Assembly: GCA_964036295.1 (NCBI GenBank)
Contig: OZ038466.1
Location: forward strand, 3,410,001 to 3,474,000
DNA from: Plumapathes pennacea
Taxonomy: Eukaryota > Cnidaria > Anthozoa > Antipatharia > Myriopathidae
Length of the DNA: 64,000 nt
Reading direction: 5' to 3'
Made by a program: the position numbers and the translations under genes. A model generated the notes under the pieces. The model searched no databases. It saw only the letters and a list, made by a program, of their open reading frames with translations, and was not told where the DNA came from. This document shows positions 41,401 through 57,158 of this stretch, piece after piece; within the stretch, counting starts at the first letter, position 1, and each line of letters starts with the position of its first letter.

Positions 41401-42625
41401 CTGCTATTAGCAAAGTTCACTGATTGGTCACTGATGAACTCCACTTGACAGGGTTTTTCCCCCATGCAGTATTCACGAAGCAAGGCCATTGTTCCATGGA
41501 GAGTCTTACGGGAGGGTTTGTTGTCATGGAATAGATCCCCACCAAGCAGAATAAAATCCACCTAAGGGAAAAGTGCAACTTGTACTTCAACCCCCAGAGG
41601 GTTCTCATGATAATTTCAGGTTAGCCTGCAATGCAGGCATTCCCATTCTTTTTTGTTACAGGAGGAATGGGGTAAGGCAAAAGCTGCGGAGGAGGAGGGG
41701 AGGCGGGAGGCAAATGGGGAGGGGGAAGGGGCCAAACAAAATTTCGCCCGGAACGAATGGGAATGCCTGCATTGCAGGCTAAATCCGGGTGAGAGTGTAT
41801 ACCCTAACACTACTTAAGACCAAGATATACAATTTTCTACCCTATTTCAGACCAAAGAGTATTATGATTTTGAAGCATTTCAGGGTGTGATCTTGCCAGG
41901 GATGTATGACCACAGATAAAGGCTACAAATTTTGCGGACAGGCTTGAAGTATGGAAATTTGGTCTGACCCCATCCTGACCCAAAATATTGAGGAGTATGT
42001 CAGTACCCTCCCCCTCCCCCCACCCACAATACACACCCCTCCCCCAGGTGACCCCTTGCAGCCATAGATTATAGCTGGTCAGATGAGTTTTGTATATAAG
42101 ATATTCTGCATGAAGAAGGATATGTTGGCAGGTCTGTAGTTGTGCTGCACACGCTGCATCAAGTGACACTGTCTTTTCTCTCAGGATCTTGAAACGATTT
42201 GACAGGAATGACGTTCTAAAATGATTACTTTCAAAATGATGCACAAACCTGATGTTCCTTCCCCGTCTGGAGTATTTCCTTGAAGGTAACTAAGGAGTCA
42301 TCTCCGCGAATCTGATCCTTCTCTGCAAAGCCAAGATGGCAGTCTGTTGCTGCTCAAGGAGAAAAGGGCAGGGCATAAGACAAAGTAATAATATTATTGC
42401 AAAAAAGATTATCGCAAAATGTGACGGATCCTGTGTGACTAGTCAAACACTAAAGGTATACGAAAGGCACGCCTTCTGATGTTTTAGGTATACTGTCTTG
42501 TAATTTTCTTTGTGCAAATTGCGCAAATTCTCGGTTGAATAATACAAGGTCCCTGTTGCGTGAAAAGGAATTTGCAACTCACCCACGAGAATTTTGAAGG
42601 TATCTGCAGCTCCATCTTCGTCCAT
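35500..42625 (-). CDS. MRE11: Double-strand break repair nuclease MRE11
   Basis: Nuclease subunit of the MRE11-RAD50-NBS1 complex, which senses and resects DNA breaks in the nucleus. Seventeen exons on the minus strand: 42625-42583, 42349-42249, 41561-41401, 41057-40970, 40817-40561, 40382-40182, 39738-39582, 39266-39186, 38746-38623, 38527-38412, 38135-37887, 37481-37382, 36860-36735, 36428-36370, 36232-36165, 35911-35854 and 35565-35500. They total 2055 nt, 684 aa (human 708), all in phase. Metallophosphoesterase motifs are DCHLG (17-21), GGDLFHDN (56-63), GNHD (124-127) and GHEH (241-244), all intact. A Gly-Arg-rich segment near 572-590 matches the arginine-methylated GAR motif of vertebrate MRE11. 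The acidic SDDDSDDPF end also matches the family. The gene is head to head with GSK3. Confidence 0.96.
37243..37310 (+). repeat. Short tandem repeat in MRE11 intron 12
   Basis: The unit CCCATAACACTTAACAGT plus an A-run and TCAGG occurs twice, with a partial third copy. Unit about 32-33 bp. Confidence 0.75.
38864..39018 (+). mobile_element. AGCCTGC-type TIR element in MRE11 intron 8
   Basis: The left end TAGCCTGCGTAGCAG mirrors the right end CTGCTATGCAGGCC. The interior is GA/TC-rich with GGGGAGGAGGGG-like words, as in the copy at 41623. Non-coding. Confidence 0.6.
39068..39091 (+). repeat. Poly-T tract
   Basis: Uninterrupted T run in MRE11 intron 8, close after the TIR element. Confidence 0.9.
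39890..40140 (+). repeat. Degenerate GTGGTGATGG minisatellite in MRE11 intron 6
   Basis: About 250 bp dominated by variants of GGTGATGGT and TAGTGGTGATGG, strongly strand-biased for G and T. No exact unit length. Confidence 0.7.
41623..41780 (+). mobile_element. AGCCTGC-type TIR element with perfect ends, MRE11 intron 2
   Basis: About 158 bp. The terminal 26 bp, starting AGCCTGCAATGCAGGC, are a perfect inverted repeat by eye. The interior is purine-rich (GGAGGAGGGGAGGCGGGAGG). Related elements at 38864-39018 and 50438-50508 share the ends. Confidence 0.75.
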
Positions 42626-43347
42626 GGTTTAAATATTACCAGTAAGCCTTTGGTTAAATTAACCACCAAACATATTAAACGATCTGAAAAGAAAACGCAT
42701 CCGCCATCTTGAATTCGCGCGTTCTGCGTTAGACCGCTGAGTGACGATCGCAGCCACTATTGAAAGTCGGCCGAAAATTTCGACACCAAAATGTCAGCCT
42801 CATAAGTCAGCAGTGAGGCCTATGCAGACCACAAAAATTATTTCATACGTCACAAGTTGCCTAAATTGAGACTTTCCTGGAGTACACGTGCGAAAAATAC
42901 AAAAAGTGAAGTGTTCGGAAATGACGGAAGAATGTCGGTTATTTTCGGATTCATTCGCCACGGTTGCCATTGGCTAACAATTGAACAAACTTCGTTGGGG
43001 GCCCCCTACAGCACATGCCTCTGGAGCGAGCGCCATTGTGATTTTAAAGTGTCTCTTACAGTGCAGTTTCATTACCTTTTAACGATCTCCGCGATAGTCC
43101 TCGCGACGATCGATCGTTACTTTTACTTCTACGCAACGGAAGTCAGCAACCAGCCGTTGTTATTTCTTGTTCAATGATCGTCAAATCTCGTACACCATCA
43201 ACGCCATCCAAATGATTTTACGGGCCTGAGTCTGGCCTGAAAGCAACTCTCCATGTTCACGTTATAAGCGAAACCTTGCGTCGGGATGTAATGGTCGTTC
43301 GGTTATCATCCAAGGGAGATTAACCTTCGGTGTCAGCTTTGTAAAGA
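42626..43347. promoter_or_regulatory. Divergent MRE11 / GSK3 promoter region
   Basis: 722 bp between start codons of two head-to-head housekeeping genes. CCGCCATCTTG at 42701-42711 matches a YY1-type site (CAAGATGGCGG on the other strand) about 80 nt before the MRE11 ATG. No TATA box near either start. Shared bidirectional use is inferred. Confidence 0.55.
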
Positions 43348-49034
<5,687 letters not shown>

Positions 49035-50437
49035 ATAAGTAATAAGACAAGCCAAATAAATGATATGTCAATGTTTCACATCCCCACCCTGGTGAATGGG
49101 TTCACCATTGGTAACTGTAAATACAGTAGTGTTAAGTACCAAAATTAATGGAATTATTTGGATGTTAAAGGATTATTAGTTGGGGACGTAGGGCATTTGA
49201 AGACTTATGGGCAAACTTTGCTGGTGCATAGCAGAAAAAAATGGATAAACTGATTGAGGAGTGTAAAGTTTTTGTCTGTTCACATCAATATTTTAGTGTA
49301 GTAATTTGTGCCAATGTCTTCATAGTCCTTAGTCCATAGTTTTACTTCCTGACTTTGTATAGTATCCGTCTTTCTGTGCACTGGCATGTTCTTCTAACCC
49401 AATATTGTTTTGTGTTATTTGAACAAACAAACACTACTAGCTGTTTTCTGATGTCATGAGAAGAAAAATAACTTTTTTCAAAAGTTTCCTCCAAGGACAT
49501 ATCCTTCTACTTTGGGAATGAACAAAATAGTTTTTTCATTTGCCAGACAGAACGTAATCTATAGTCTCCTCAGTTACCATATGTATATTATATCAACATA
49601 AGTATTGTTGCACAGTATCAGCTAGCTGACATCACAGTGTAAATATGTCACATTTTTGATCAAGTGCTTGAAATGTTTCTCTGTGGGCTACAGTGTGAGA
49701 AAAGGAGTTTTAAAAAGAAGTGCACTTTTATGATGCTCTTACATGCTGTATCTGCTGCAAAGAAATTTTAGAGTTGGGACACTGTAGTCATGAAATTTGC
49801 ATCGGGTTTGTAATGAGAGAAGCAAGTTGCATATTGAAAGGGTGCCTGCACCTAGGGGATTAAAATTCTGTCAAGTTTACATCACTGGCACTGAAGAGTA
49901 TTTATGACAACTGACTCCAGTGCCTTGCTTTGTATTTAACTGTAAAATAATGTTTAACCAGGTGCACCACTTTTTGTTTTTGTCTAATATTCCTTTCTAT
50001 TCTGTATAAAGTTTTACAGACGTGTCAAATGTAAATCAAGTACTTTTTATTTTGTTCACCTTTTAATCATAAATCTGTACACTTATTTGTGAATTACACA
50101 AAGGTGCAAAATGTGTCCCAATAGTGTGGATCTATGAAGTTTGGAGTTCACCCCTATCTTTTCCTCTATGCAGTTGCCTTCTCTCTATCTCATTCAATTG
50201 AATATCTCCATAAACTTTTCCCATCAACAGTGAAAAAGAAATTGAAGGCTAAAAAAACTGAAAGTCATCTCACCATGTGGATGTCTGTTTGTCAGTTGTG
50301 GCTGTACTGATGTTATGGATTAGTTATTCTACCTGTGTATTATAACACACTTCACATTGGTTGCTGTACCTTGGATTGAGTGAGGTGCCCAATGTGAAGA
50401 GGTTGAGAGAAAATTTTGTTCACCCTGTCTGTATGGT

Positions 50438-50508
50438 AGCCTGCAAATACAGCCCCTTCAGGCCTGTTCAGTAAGTGCCTGGTGGGAAGGGTCTGCATTT
50501 GCAGGCTA
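50438..50508 (+). mobile_element. Small AGCCTGC-type inverted repeat
   Basis: AGCCTGCAAATACAG at the left and CTGCATTTGCAGGCT at the right form an inverted pair enclosing about 40 bp. Ends resemble the element at 41623. Confidence 0.55.
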
Positions 50509-50579
50509 CCTGTATAGCCAAGGAATGAGCCAATGACTGATAGAGGCATGTGCTGCCTGAGAGGGTATAGGGAGTTTAA

Positions 50580-51100
50580 AGTGCCTATAAGCCTTCAGAC
50601 GTTACGTTTTTATATGAAAGTAGGAAGTGATCTAAGCAACTTATATTCAAAGAAACTCCGTTCCCAAGCGTTCTTATACTTTTTTCACGCGGTTGAACTC
50701 AGAATTCCGAAATCTTGACCGAGCGACATGGGAGACTGGGTCTGTGACGTCAGAGAAGGCACTGGCATCGCTTTGGCGTCTCTTTACCTTAGTTGTTTTT
50801 TTCCCTTGGTTACGTTTTTCTCAACAACACATCTATGAGCATAATTCTCACCTCGCCAACTGCAAAGTCTGTGTGAAAGTTTTGTTTGACAAGAAACGAA
50901 TCCCTCCTCTGACGTCATAACCCAGGCTCTCGATCGAAAAACTTTGCGCGGTCAGATTCAAAATGGCGGTCAAAATTGCATGTTTGCCGGGCGGAAAAAT
51001 ATATAAAAACGCTTCGGAGCGGAGTTTCTTTGGCCATAAGTTGTTTAGATTACTTCCTACTTTCATATAAAAACGTAACGTCTGAAGGCTTATAGGCACT
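50580..51100 (+). mobile_element. TTAA-flanked MITE with long TIRs, copy 1
   Basis: 521 bp, ends AGTGCCTATAAGCC and GGCTTATAGGCACT, flanked both sides by TTAA (50576-50579 and 51101-51104). The inverted repeats extend about 70-100 bp (including TTTTTATATGAAAGTAGGAA). The interior has two perfect TGACGTCA sites (50745-50752, 50910-50917) and AAAATGGCGG near 50960. It lies about 400 bp before the TMEM164 ATG. Non-coding. A close copy is at 55934-56455. Confidence 0.85.
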
Positions 51101-51502
51101 TTAAAGCTGCACAAATTTTGTCTTGCACAGAGCCTGAGGGGGGAGGGGGGGGGGGTGACAAAGCAAAAGCAATACCCTATTCCAGACATAATCTAGGGAG
51201 TACTGCTTCCCCCTGGGGTAAAGCACAACTTTTGACAGGGACACCATACCCAGGCACAAACGCTCATATGTTCTTGTTCTTTTTTCAAAAAAATAAATCT
51301 CCTAAGATTGTAACATGAAGTCAAGAAGGCGCACCCTGCCCCTGGGGAGTACTCTTCGTGTGAAAGGTTTAAATTGATCAACGAATCGGATCAGCGCTCA
51401 GCAGCCGGCGTGCGAACGTGTTGTTACCTAGCGGCCGTCGTGTAGCTTGTTTATTCTCATTTATGAACTATCACAGAAGTGTGTGGTACTTTCCTTAGGA
51501 CA

Positions 51503-54500
51503 ATGGTAGACCTCAGTAGTTTCCTCGACGTCGCTTACGGAGGGGTCGACTTCTCGCTTCCCGGTAATGGCGGACCGGAGTGTGTTGAGTTCCTCTCTGT
51601 CAAACAGAGGATCGTCGAAACGGTTGTTAACGAACTTGTCGCTGCAGTTGTGCTGTGGAATGTTCTCAAGAGGCTGTCAATACCTCACGAGTTACCACCA
51701 TGTAGACCGAGTAGTGGAGTTGGAAAGAGCCTCCTTCTAGTGTTGTTGTGTATCACGTTTGGAATTGAGATTGGATTTAAGTTGGCCACTCGGCAGCTCA
51801 TCTTTTTGTTAAATCCTTGCCACATCTTGACCGCTATTCAGGTAGGACTTTGTTGTACTAGACTTATGAACTGAGGCACTCAAAACATGATTGGGTTCGT
51901 CACAATGCCCTATTCATCGACTATGCACGTACCGGCGGAACAAGGGCCACAAAAACTATTGAAGATGCACGTACTGTACAGCCGCTCAAACAAATCTAAT
52001 ATGCTTGAACATGGTTTATACGGTTGCCAAAAACTTACAATAGGAATCATTTTCAATCCTGTGTACACTGATGTACTATAGTTACCAAGAAATGAACATG
52101 AAGAAACATTTATTCAGCCGAGTTTGACCAAGAGGAAAAACTATAAACTTTTTGAAGCTAATTTTACCCAGCCTTAGCTAGATATTTAGAGCTTTAAAAG
52201 AATGGAATAAGGATTTCTCTTTGAGAAAGAGGCTACATCTAGGTCAGAGATATTCATGCTAAATTATTTATAACAGTTAAGTTTTTATTTATAGTTATAA
52301 AGCCCTTGAGGCGTGCATGCTCGCGTTCTTTGTCCTTGCACAGTGTCGCGTCCAACAAATATAAATATCCACTATCAAGTGGGTGAAGCCAATTACTTCA
52401 TGAGTTCTTAGGAAAATTATGAAAACGCGTGTTGAGACTGGGCCATTTACTGTAGCTGCAGTTTGAAAATCTGTCCTTGAATTTATTGAATTCAATAATC
52501 AGCAATTGAAACTCAATATATTTACCAAGTGAAGACACGATTTTACGTGAAGCAAAGTTCTGCTGTCTTTTCATAACTTTTCCTAAATATTGTTTGATGT
52601 TGTCAGAGATGAAAGGGTCCAATTTGAAATTCCTCCACCATTTTAATTCTGACAATTTTCTAAATCCAAAAAAGGTTTTCAATCAAGGAAAGATATTTCA
52701 GCTATAAAGACTAACTTTGTTGCTGTAACAAAAGTAACACCCTCTCAGCCAATTTGATGTTTTTGTTTATATCTAAACTAAATTTCTTGTGTTTTTGTCT
52801 TTTAAAGATATTCTTGCTTGCTGCTCCTCCAAGTAAATTTGCCCTAGCTGTGTTCCGGTAGGTATATGATGCACAATTTTTGACAGGCCATTTCGGAGTT
52901 CCAATTTGCCTTGCCTGACTGTTTCCAAATGAGACCAAATACACAGCTTTCTTACAAAAATCATATGAAGACGAACATCCACCCCCTTCTCCAGCCCTAC
53001 AACTCTGGATTTATCAGACCTGGTTTTCCAGAATGCAGGGAATTTGCATGGTACCCAGAAAAAACAAAATAGGAAAAGAGTGCGAAAAGAGAGGGTGACA
53101 TATTGCCAGCTTTCCTCAGGAGAGATGAAGTTGTGCCCCATAGAAATTAAAGAGCAAATATGAATTTTGAATCCATCCCAGAATCAAGCACTGGTAACTT
53201 TTCACTTGCATCTGGTGTATCAAAAATAACAAATCCTCTGAGTTGCAACAGTTGCTAATCTTGTCACAGCCTGCCATGTGTATATAAATTGGGGTGAATT
53301 GCAACACTGGTGGGCTATAAGGCACAGAAAAAGGTAGAATATGGATTTGCTTTGACATTTGGATTTTGAACTTCTGTATGGCATAGTAACTGACTCCGAA
53401 TGTCTTTTTTAAAATGTAAGGAATATTGTGGAATGACCCATATTCTGTTTTCTTTGCAGAGTTATGAACTATCTTTTATTTGGTGCTTTTTTAGCAGTCA
53501 TACTGCCAGTGGTGAATACAAGAACAGTAAGTATAGTTGTTGTAATTTTTAACAAATTTTGTTGACTGCACGGTGGTGAAAAGTTTTGAAAAGTTTTGAT
53601 GGCCACAAGGTGGTTAAAAATTTTTGAAAATTTTTGATGACCATGAGGTGGTTAAAAAGTTTTGAAAAATTTTGATGACCACAGGGTGGTGAAATTTTTT
53701 AAAATTTTGATGGCCTCAAGGTTGTAAAATAATTTGATGACCACGTGGTGGTGAAAAATTTTGATGACTGCAGAGTGGGGACATGTTTTGAACAATATTT
53801 TGATGACCGCAGGATGGTGAAAAGTTTTTATGACTGCGGGGTGATGAAATTTGAAATTGATGGCAGGTGGTGAACATTTCTGAAAAATATTATGACTAAG
53901 GAGTGGTGAAATTTTTTTTTAATTTTGATGACCACAGGATGGTGAAATTTCTTGAAAATTTTTTATAACCGTGGGGTGGTGAAATTTTTTGAAAGTTGGT
54001 AGGTCTGATAAGAATGAGGGTTTTGTTCTGTACTAATTTTTGTTCTGTACCTCTGCAGCTTCCACTAGAGGTTGGGGTTTACTGGATCCAGCATATCCTG
54101 ATACTGATAGTGATTCCTTTTTATCTGGTGACTTGTAAAGGTACTAGTATATTGTCTTATCTTTGCTCGCAGGAGACAGATCAACTTTAATTTCTAATTT
54201 TAGTTTCCAGCCGAGAAAGCTACTGTAATTTGGGGAACTTGGCTGTTGGTAGCTTGTTTAGACCATTTAATCTAATATTGAACTATTGATTATTTTCTAT
54301 CTTCCTTTTTTTAGATTATTTTATTCTTTATCACCTCATACTTGAATCAGTAGTTGGAAGAAACTACACTGTCTATGAACAAGACATATAAACAGATCTA
54401 TTTTATTTGGATATTTTGCCATTTTGTCATGATTTGTAACTTGACTTCTGACAGGACCCTACACATTGGAACCTCTTGAGGACCTCACCTGGGCAACGCT

Positions 54501-55244
54501 GACATACACATTTTTTAATTTTTACATGTTTGTGTTTCTACAAATCCCAGCAATGGTAAGCTGCATGGTTACACGTTGAGTCATTATGCTTACTCACAAA
54601 AGAAATTAAAGTAACTAAACAGTTCAGATGTAATGTAAATGTTCTTTACTGGTCAGCCATAAGAAAAGTTACCCTTGTGGTTTGTGGGCTGTGAGCTACA
54701 GGCAATGCCTAATGTATGGATATGCATCTTGGACAAAAAACTTGGCCATTGTTAGAGAGTGGTGTTAACCCTTTCACTCCCAAGAGTGATCAACTTCAAT
54801 TTTCTCCTTCAGTCTCTCACCAGAGATATATCGCACAGTATAGAGAATTTGCTACTTGATAGTTTGCTTAGATAAAAGTTGATTGGCCTATCAATTCTCA
54901 CTACATTGCTCATACATTTTTTTCTTGAATGGTTGGGAGAATTTGTATTATGAGCTCAGGAGCGAAAGGGTTAATTGTAGAGAGGTGGGCATTGGTGCAA
55001 GTTCAACTAATGCTATACTCATCTTATTCATTAATTGTTTGTGTGGATTTGTTCTGTACAGCTCAGTCAAGTGAATCTCAACAACACTCTCTGTCCTGCT
55101 GTGAGTGATCCATTGCATGGGTGGTACTACCGTATTATTGGTTCCTTCCATCAGCCTGCTTTGATCTTTTTGTATGGAAAAATCCATTGTTTTCTTGGTC
55201 ATAAATTGGTAGGGTTTATTGCAAAGCATAAGAAAATGGATTGA
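51503..55244 (+). CDS. TMEM164: Transmembrane protein 164
   Basis: Multi-pass membrane protein; the vertebrate protein is reported as an acyltransferase in ether-phospholipid synthesis that promotes ferroptosis. Six exons: 51503-51841, 52808-52857, 53460-53526, 54059-54140, 54455-54555 and 55062-55244; 822 nt, 273 aa (human about 297), all in phase. The family landmarks YGGVD (12-16), GNGGPEC (21-27), LLNPCH (102-107, with Cys106 and His107 in the presumed active site), LPVVNTR and VNLNNTLCPAVSDP are all present. Several hydrophobic helices are visible, for example 37-55, 75-93 and the exon 3-5 segments. The ATG at 51503 was chosen because MVDLSSFLDVAYGG aligns with the family N-terminus; upstream in-frame sequence has no ATG. 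Confidence 0.93.
53561..53995 (+). repeat. Minisatellite in TMEM164 intron 3
   Basis: About a dozen diverged units of 25-45 bp with the core TTTTGATGACCACAGG then TGGTGAAA. The units vary in length by T/A-run changes. The array ends about 60 bp before the exon 4 acceptor. Confidence 0.85.
54769..54970 (-). mobile_element. CCCTTT-type MITE, complete copy with TTAA flanks
   Basis: 202 bp in TMEM164 intron 5, in the orientation opposite to the 14390 copy. The ends CCCTTTCACTCCCAAG and CTCAGGAGCGAAAGGG are inverted repeats, with TTAA at 54765-54768 and 54971-54974. Best example of the family in the window. Confidence 0.8.
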
Positions 55245-55553
55245 TTATTAATTTATGATATAATTTTACATTTTATGAGGCATTGCAAGAATCTGAATAT
55301 TTAGGCATCTGCATTACCATCATTAATGCAAACCAAATAATATAGTTGACCACTGTCAATCTAATTATTAACTCATCATTAGAATACTATTATAAAAAAA
55401 TAGTCTAATTTTTGCAGAGGTTGCCATCATCATTAATCCTCACTAGAAAAAGAAAAACATTTAGCAGTCAGTGATATCACCAAGAATTGTTGTGTCTAGA
55501 TTCCTGTCAGTGTGTTTGATTGAAACAGTACCTATCTTAAGATAAGAAAGATA

Positions 55554-56527
55554 CAGTGAAACCTGTATTAGTGGACACTATTAAATGGACACCCTCTTTT
55601 AAGCAGACACCAGCTTGGGGCCCGAAATTTTTTTGCGTATTTACTGTAAAATGAACCTCTATTCAGTGGACGCCTACTGGACACAGACACCAAAATTTAG
55701 CCATTTTGTTACCCTAAACCTGTATTAAGCAGACACTTCAAGTATTTTTAGAGTGTATTTTTATTAGATTATGAGAATCTGTCTACTTGTAAAAGCACAT
55801 TTTTCGGTTGTGACTGATTGATGCCTGTTGCAAAAGATTGACGATAAACCATGTTAAACAGCACTCCACAATCAAAAGGCACCTCACTCATGTCTCTAGC
55901 TATTATGGCACAATATGTCAGAACCTGTATTAAAGTGCCTATAAGCCTTCAGACATTACGTTTTTATATGAAAGTAGGAAGTGATCTAAGCAACTTATAT
56001 TCAAAGAAACTCCATTCCGAAGCGTTCTTATACTTTTTTCACACGGTTGAACTCAGAATTCTGAAATCTTGACCGAGCGACATGGAAGACTGGGTCTGTG
56101 ACGTCAGAGAAGGCACTGGCATCGCTTTGGCGTCTCTTTACCTTAGTTGTTTTTTTCCCTTGGTTACATTTTTCTCGACAACACATCTATGAGGCATAAT
56201 TCTCACCTTGCCAACTGCAAAATCTGTGTGAAAGTTTTGTTTGACAAGAAACGAATCCCTCCTCTGACGTCATAACCCAGGCTCTCGATCGAAAAACTTT
56301 GCGCAGTCAGATTCAAAATGGCGGTCAAAATCGCATGTTTGCCGGGCGGAAAAATATATAAAAACGCTTCGGAGCGGAGTTTCTTTGGCCATAAGTTGTT
56401 TAGATTACTTCCTACTTTCATATAAAAACGTAACGTCTGAAGACTTATAGGCACTTTAAGCACACACCCTGTATTGAGCGACACTAGCTAGGGTCCTGAG
56501 GTTGTCCACTTATTGCAGGTTTCATTG
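55554..56527 (+). mobile_element. TA-flanked TIR element, interrupted by a TTAA MITE
   Basis: Outer ends CAGTGAAACCTGTATTAGTG and, inverted, CAATGAAACCTGCAATAAG, each bordered by TA (55552-55553 and 56528-56529), as for Tc1/mariner-type MITEs. The interior repeats TGGACAC/CAGACACC words. The 522 bp MITE at 55934 splits it. Without that insert it is about 450 bp. No transposase frame. Confidence 0.7.
55934..56455 (+). mobile_element. TTAA-flanked MITE with long TIRs, copy 2
   Basis: 522 bp, same ends as copy 1 (AGTGCCTATAAGCC to TTATAGGCACT), TTAA at 55930-55933 and 56456-56459. It differs from copy 1 by a scatter of substitutions. Both TGACGTCA sites are kept. Confidence 0.85.
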
Positions 56528-56842
56528 TAGTAAGCACAGTCTGATTGGTAAATACTGACAAATTCGCATGCTCCATTACTCAACGTAGCTCATGCACATC
56601 AGTTTGACCTCAGTCAAGCTCAATCCTTTTTCTTGTTTATATTTTTGCTAAGTTATTGTTTGCCTTATCTTATAAAAGGAATAGAGCACTTGTGAGCATG
56701 TTATGTTGAGTTATAGAAGCCCTTGGGACTTTCAATTTCTTGCATGCTTCTATGACTCGAGATAGCATGTTGATGCATGTTCTATTCCTTTAATAATACA
56801 AGTAAGTCGTAATAGTAAATTAGTAATGATTATTATTATATA

Positions 56843-57158
56843 GACACGAGTGTTTTACTGGAAAATATACCATGCGTAAAATGCATACGAAACTACATCT
56901 GGGACCCAAGTGGTGTATTTTCCGTATCCTCACTAGTGAGGATATCCTTGGAATCATTTCCCGCTTTTGCACGGTTGTTTGTGCAATTTCTCATAAAACA
57001 CTCGTGTCCAATATAATAAAAAGAAAATTACATTTTGGCTTGAAGATATGGATTTTATTTTCTTGTGGTAAAAACAATATTTTACTCACTCGCGAAGCAC
57101 TCGTTCGTAAAATATTGTTTTTACCACTCGAAAATAAAATTCATACCTTGGCTCCACC
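56843..57158 (+). mobile_element. Fold-back / TIR region
   Basis: GACACGAGTGTTTTA at 56843 is mirrored by TAAAACACTCGTGTC ending at 57008. Directly beyond, GTGGTAAAAACAATATTTTA at 57065 begins a 21 bp perfect arm whose complement ends at 57127, with looser pairing outwards to about 57158. Two fold-backs side by side, no coding potential. Confidence 0.6.

Larger units (their letters stand above)
49035..51478 (+). other. GSK3 3' flank and TMEM164 upstream region
   Basis: Presumed GSK3 3'UTR from 49035. An AATAAA at 49055-49060 is only about 20 nt after the stop and is probably not the main site. Two mobile elements lie before TMEM164: 50438-50508 and 50580-51100. No coding exon recognised. Confidence 0.5.

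Noticed and set aside
50848..51189. Minus-strand frame of 113 codons, shared with 56203-56484
   Set aside because: It is the same MITE read in both places. The shared protein string reflects the repeat, not a gene.
51479..51502. Upstream extension of TMEM164 starting at GTG 51479
   Set aside because: It has no ATG, and the family N-terminus aligns from the ATG at 51503.
54883..55074. 63-codon frame overlapping TMEM164 exon 6
   Set aside because: It is MITE sequence running out of phase into a real exon.
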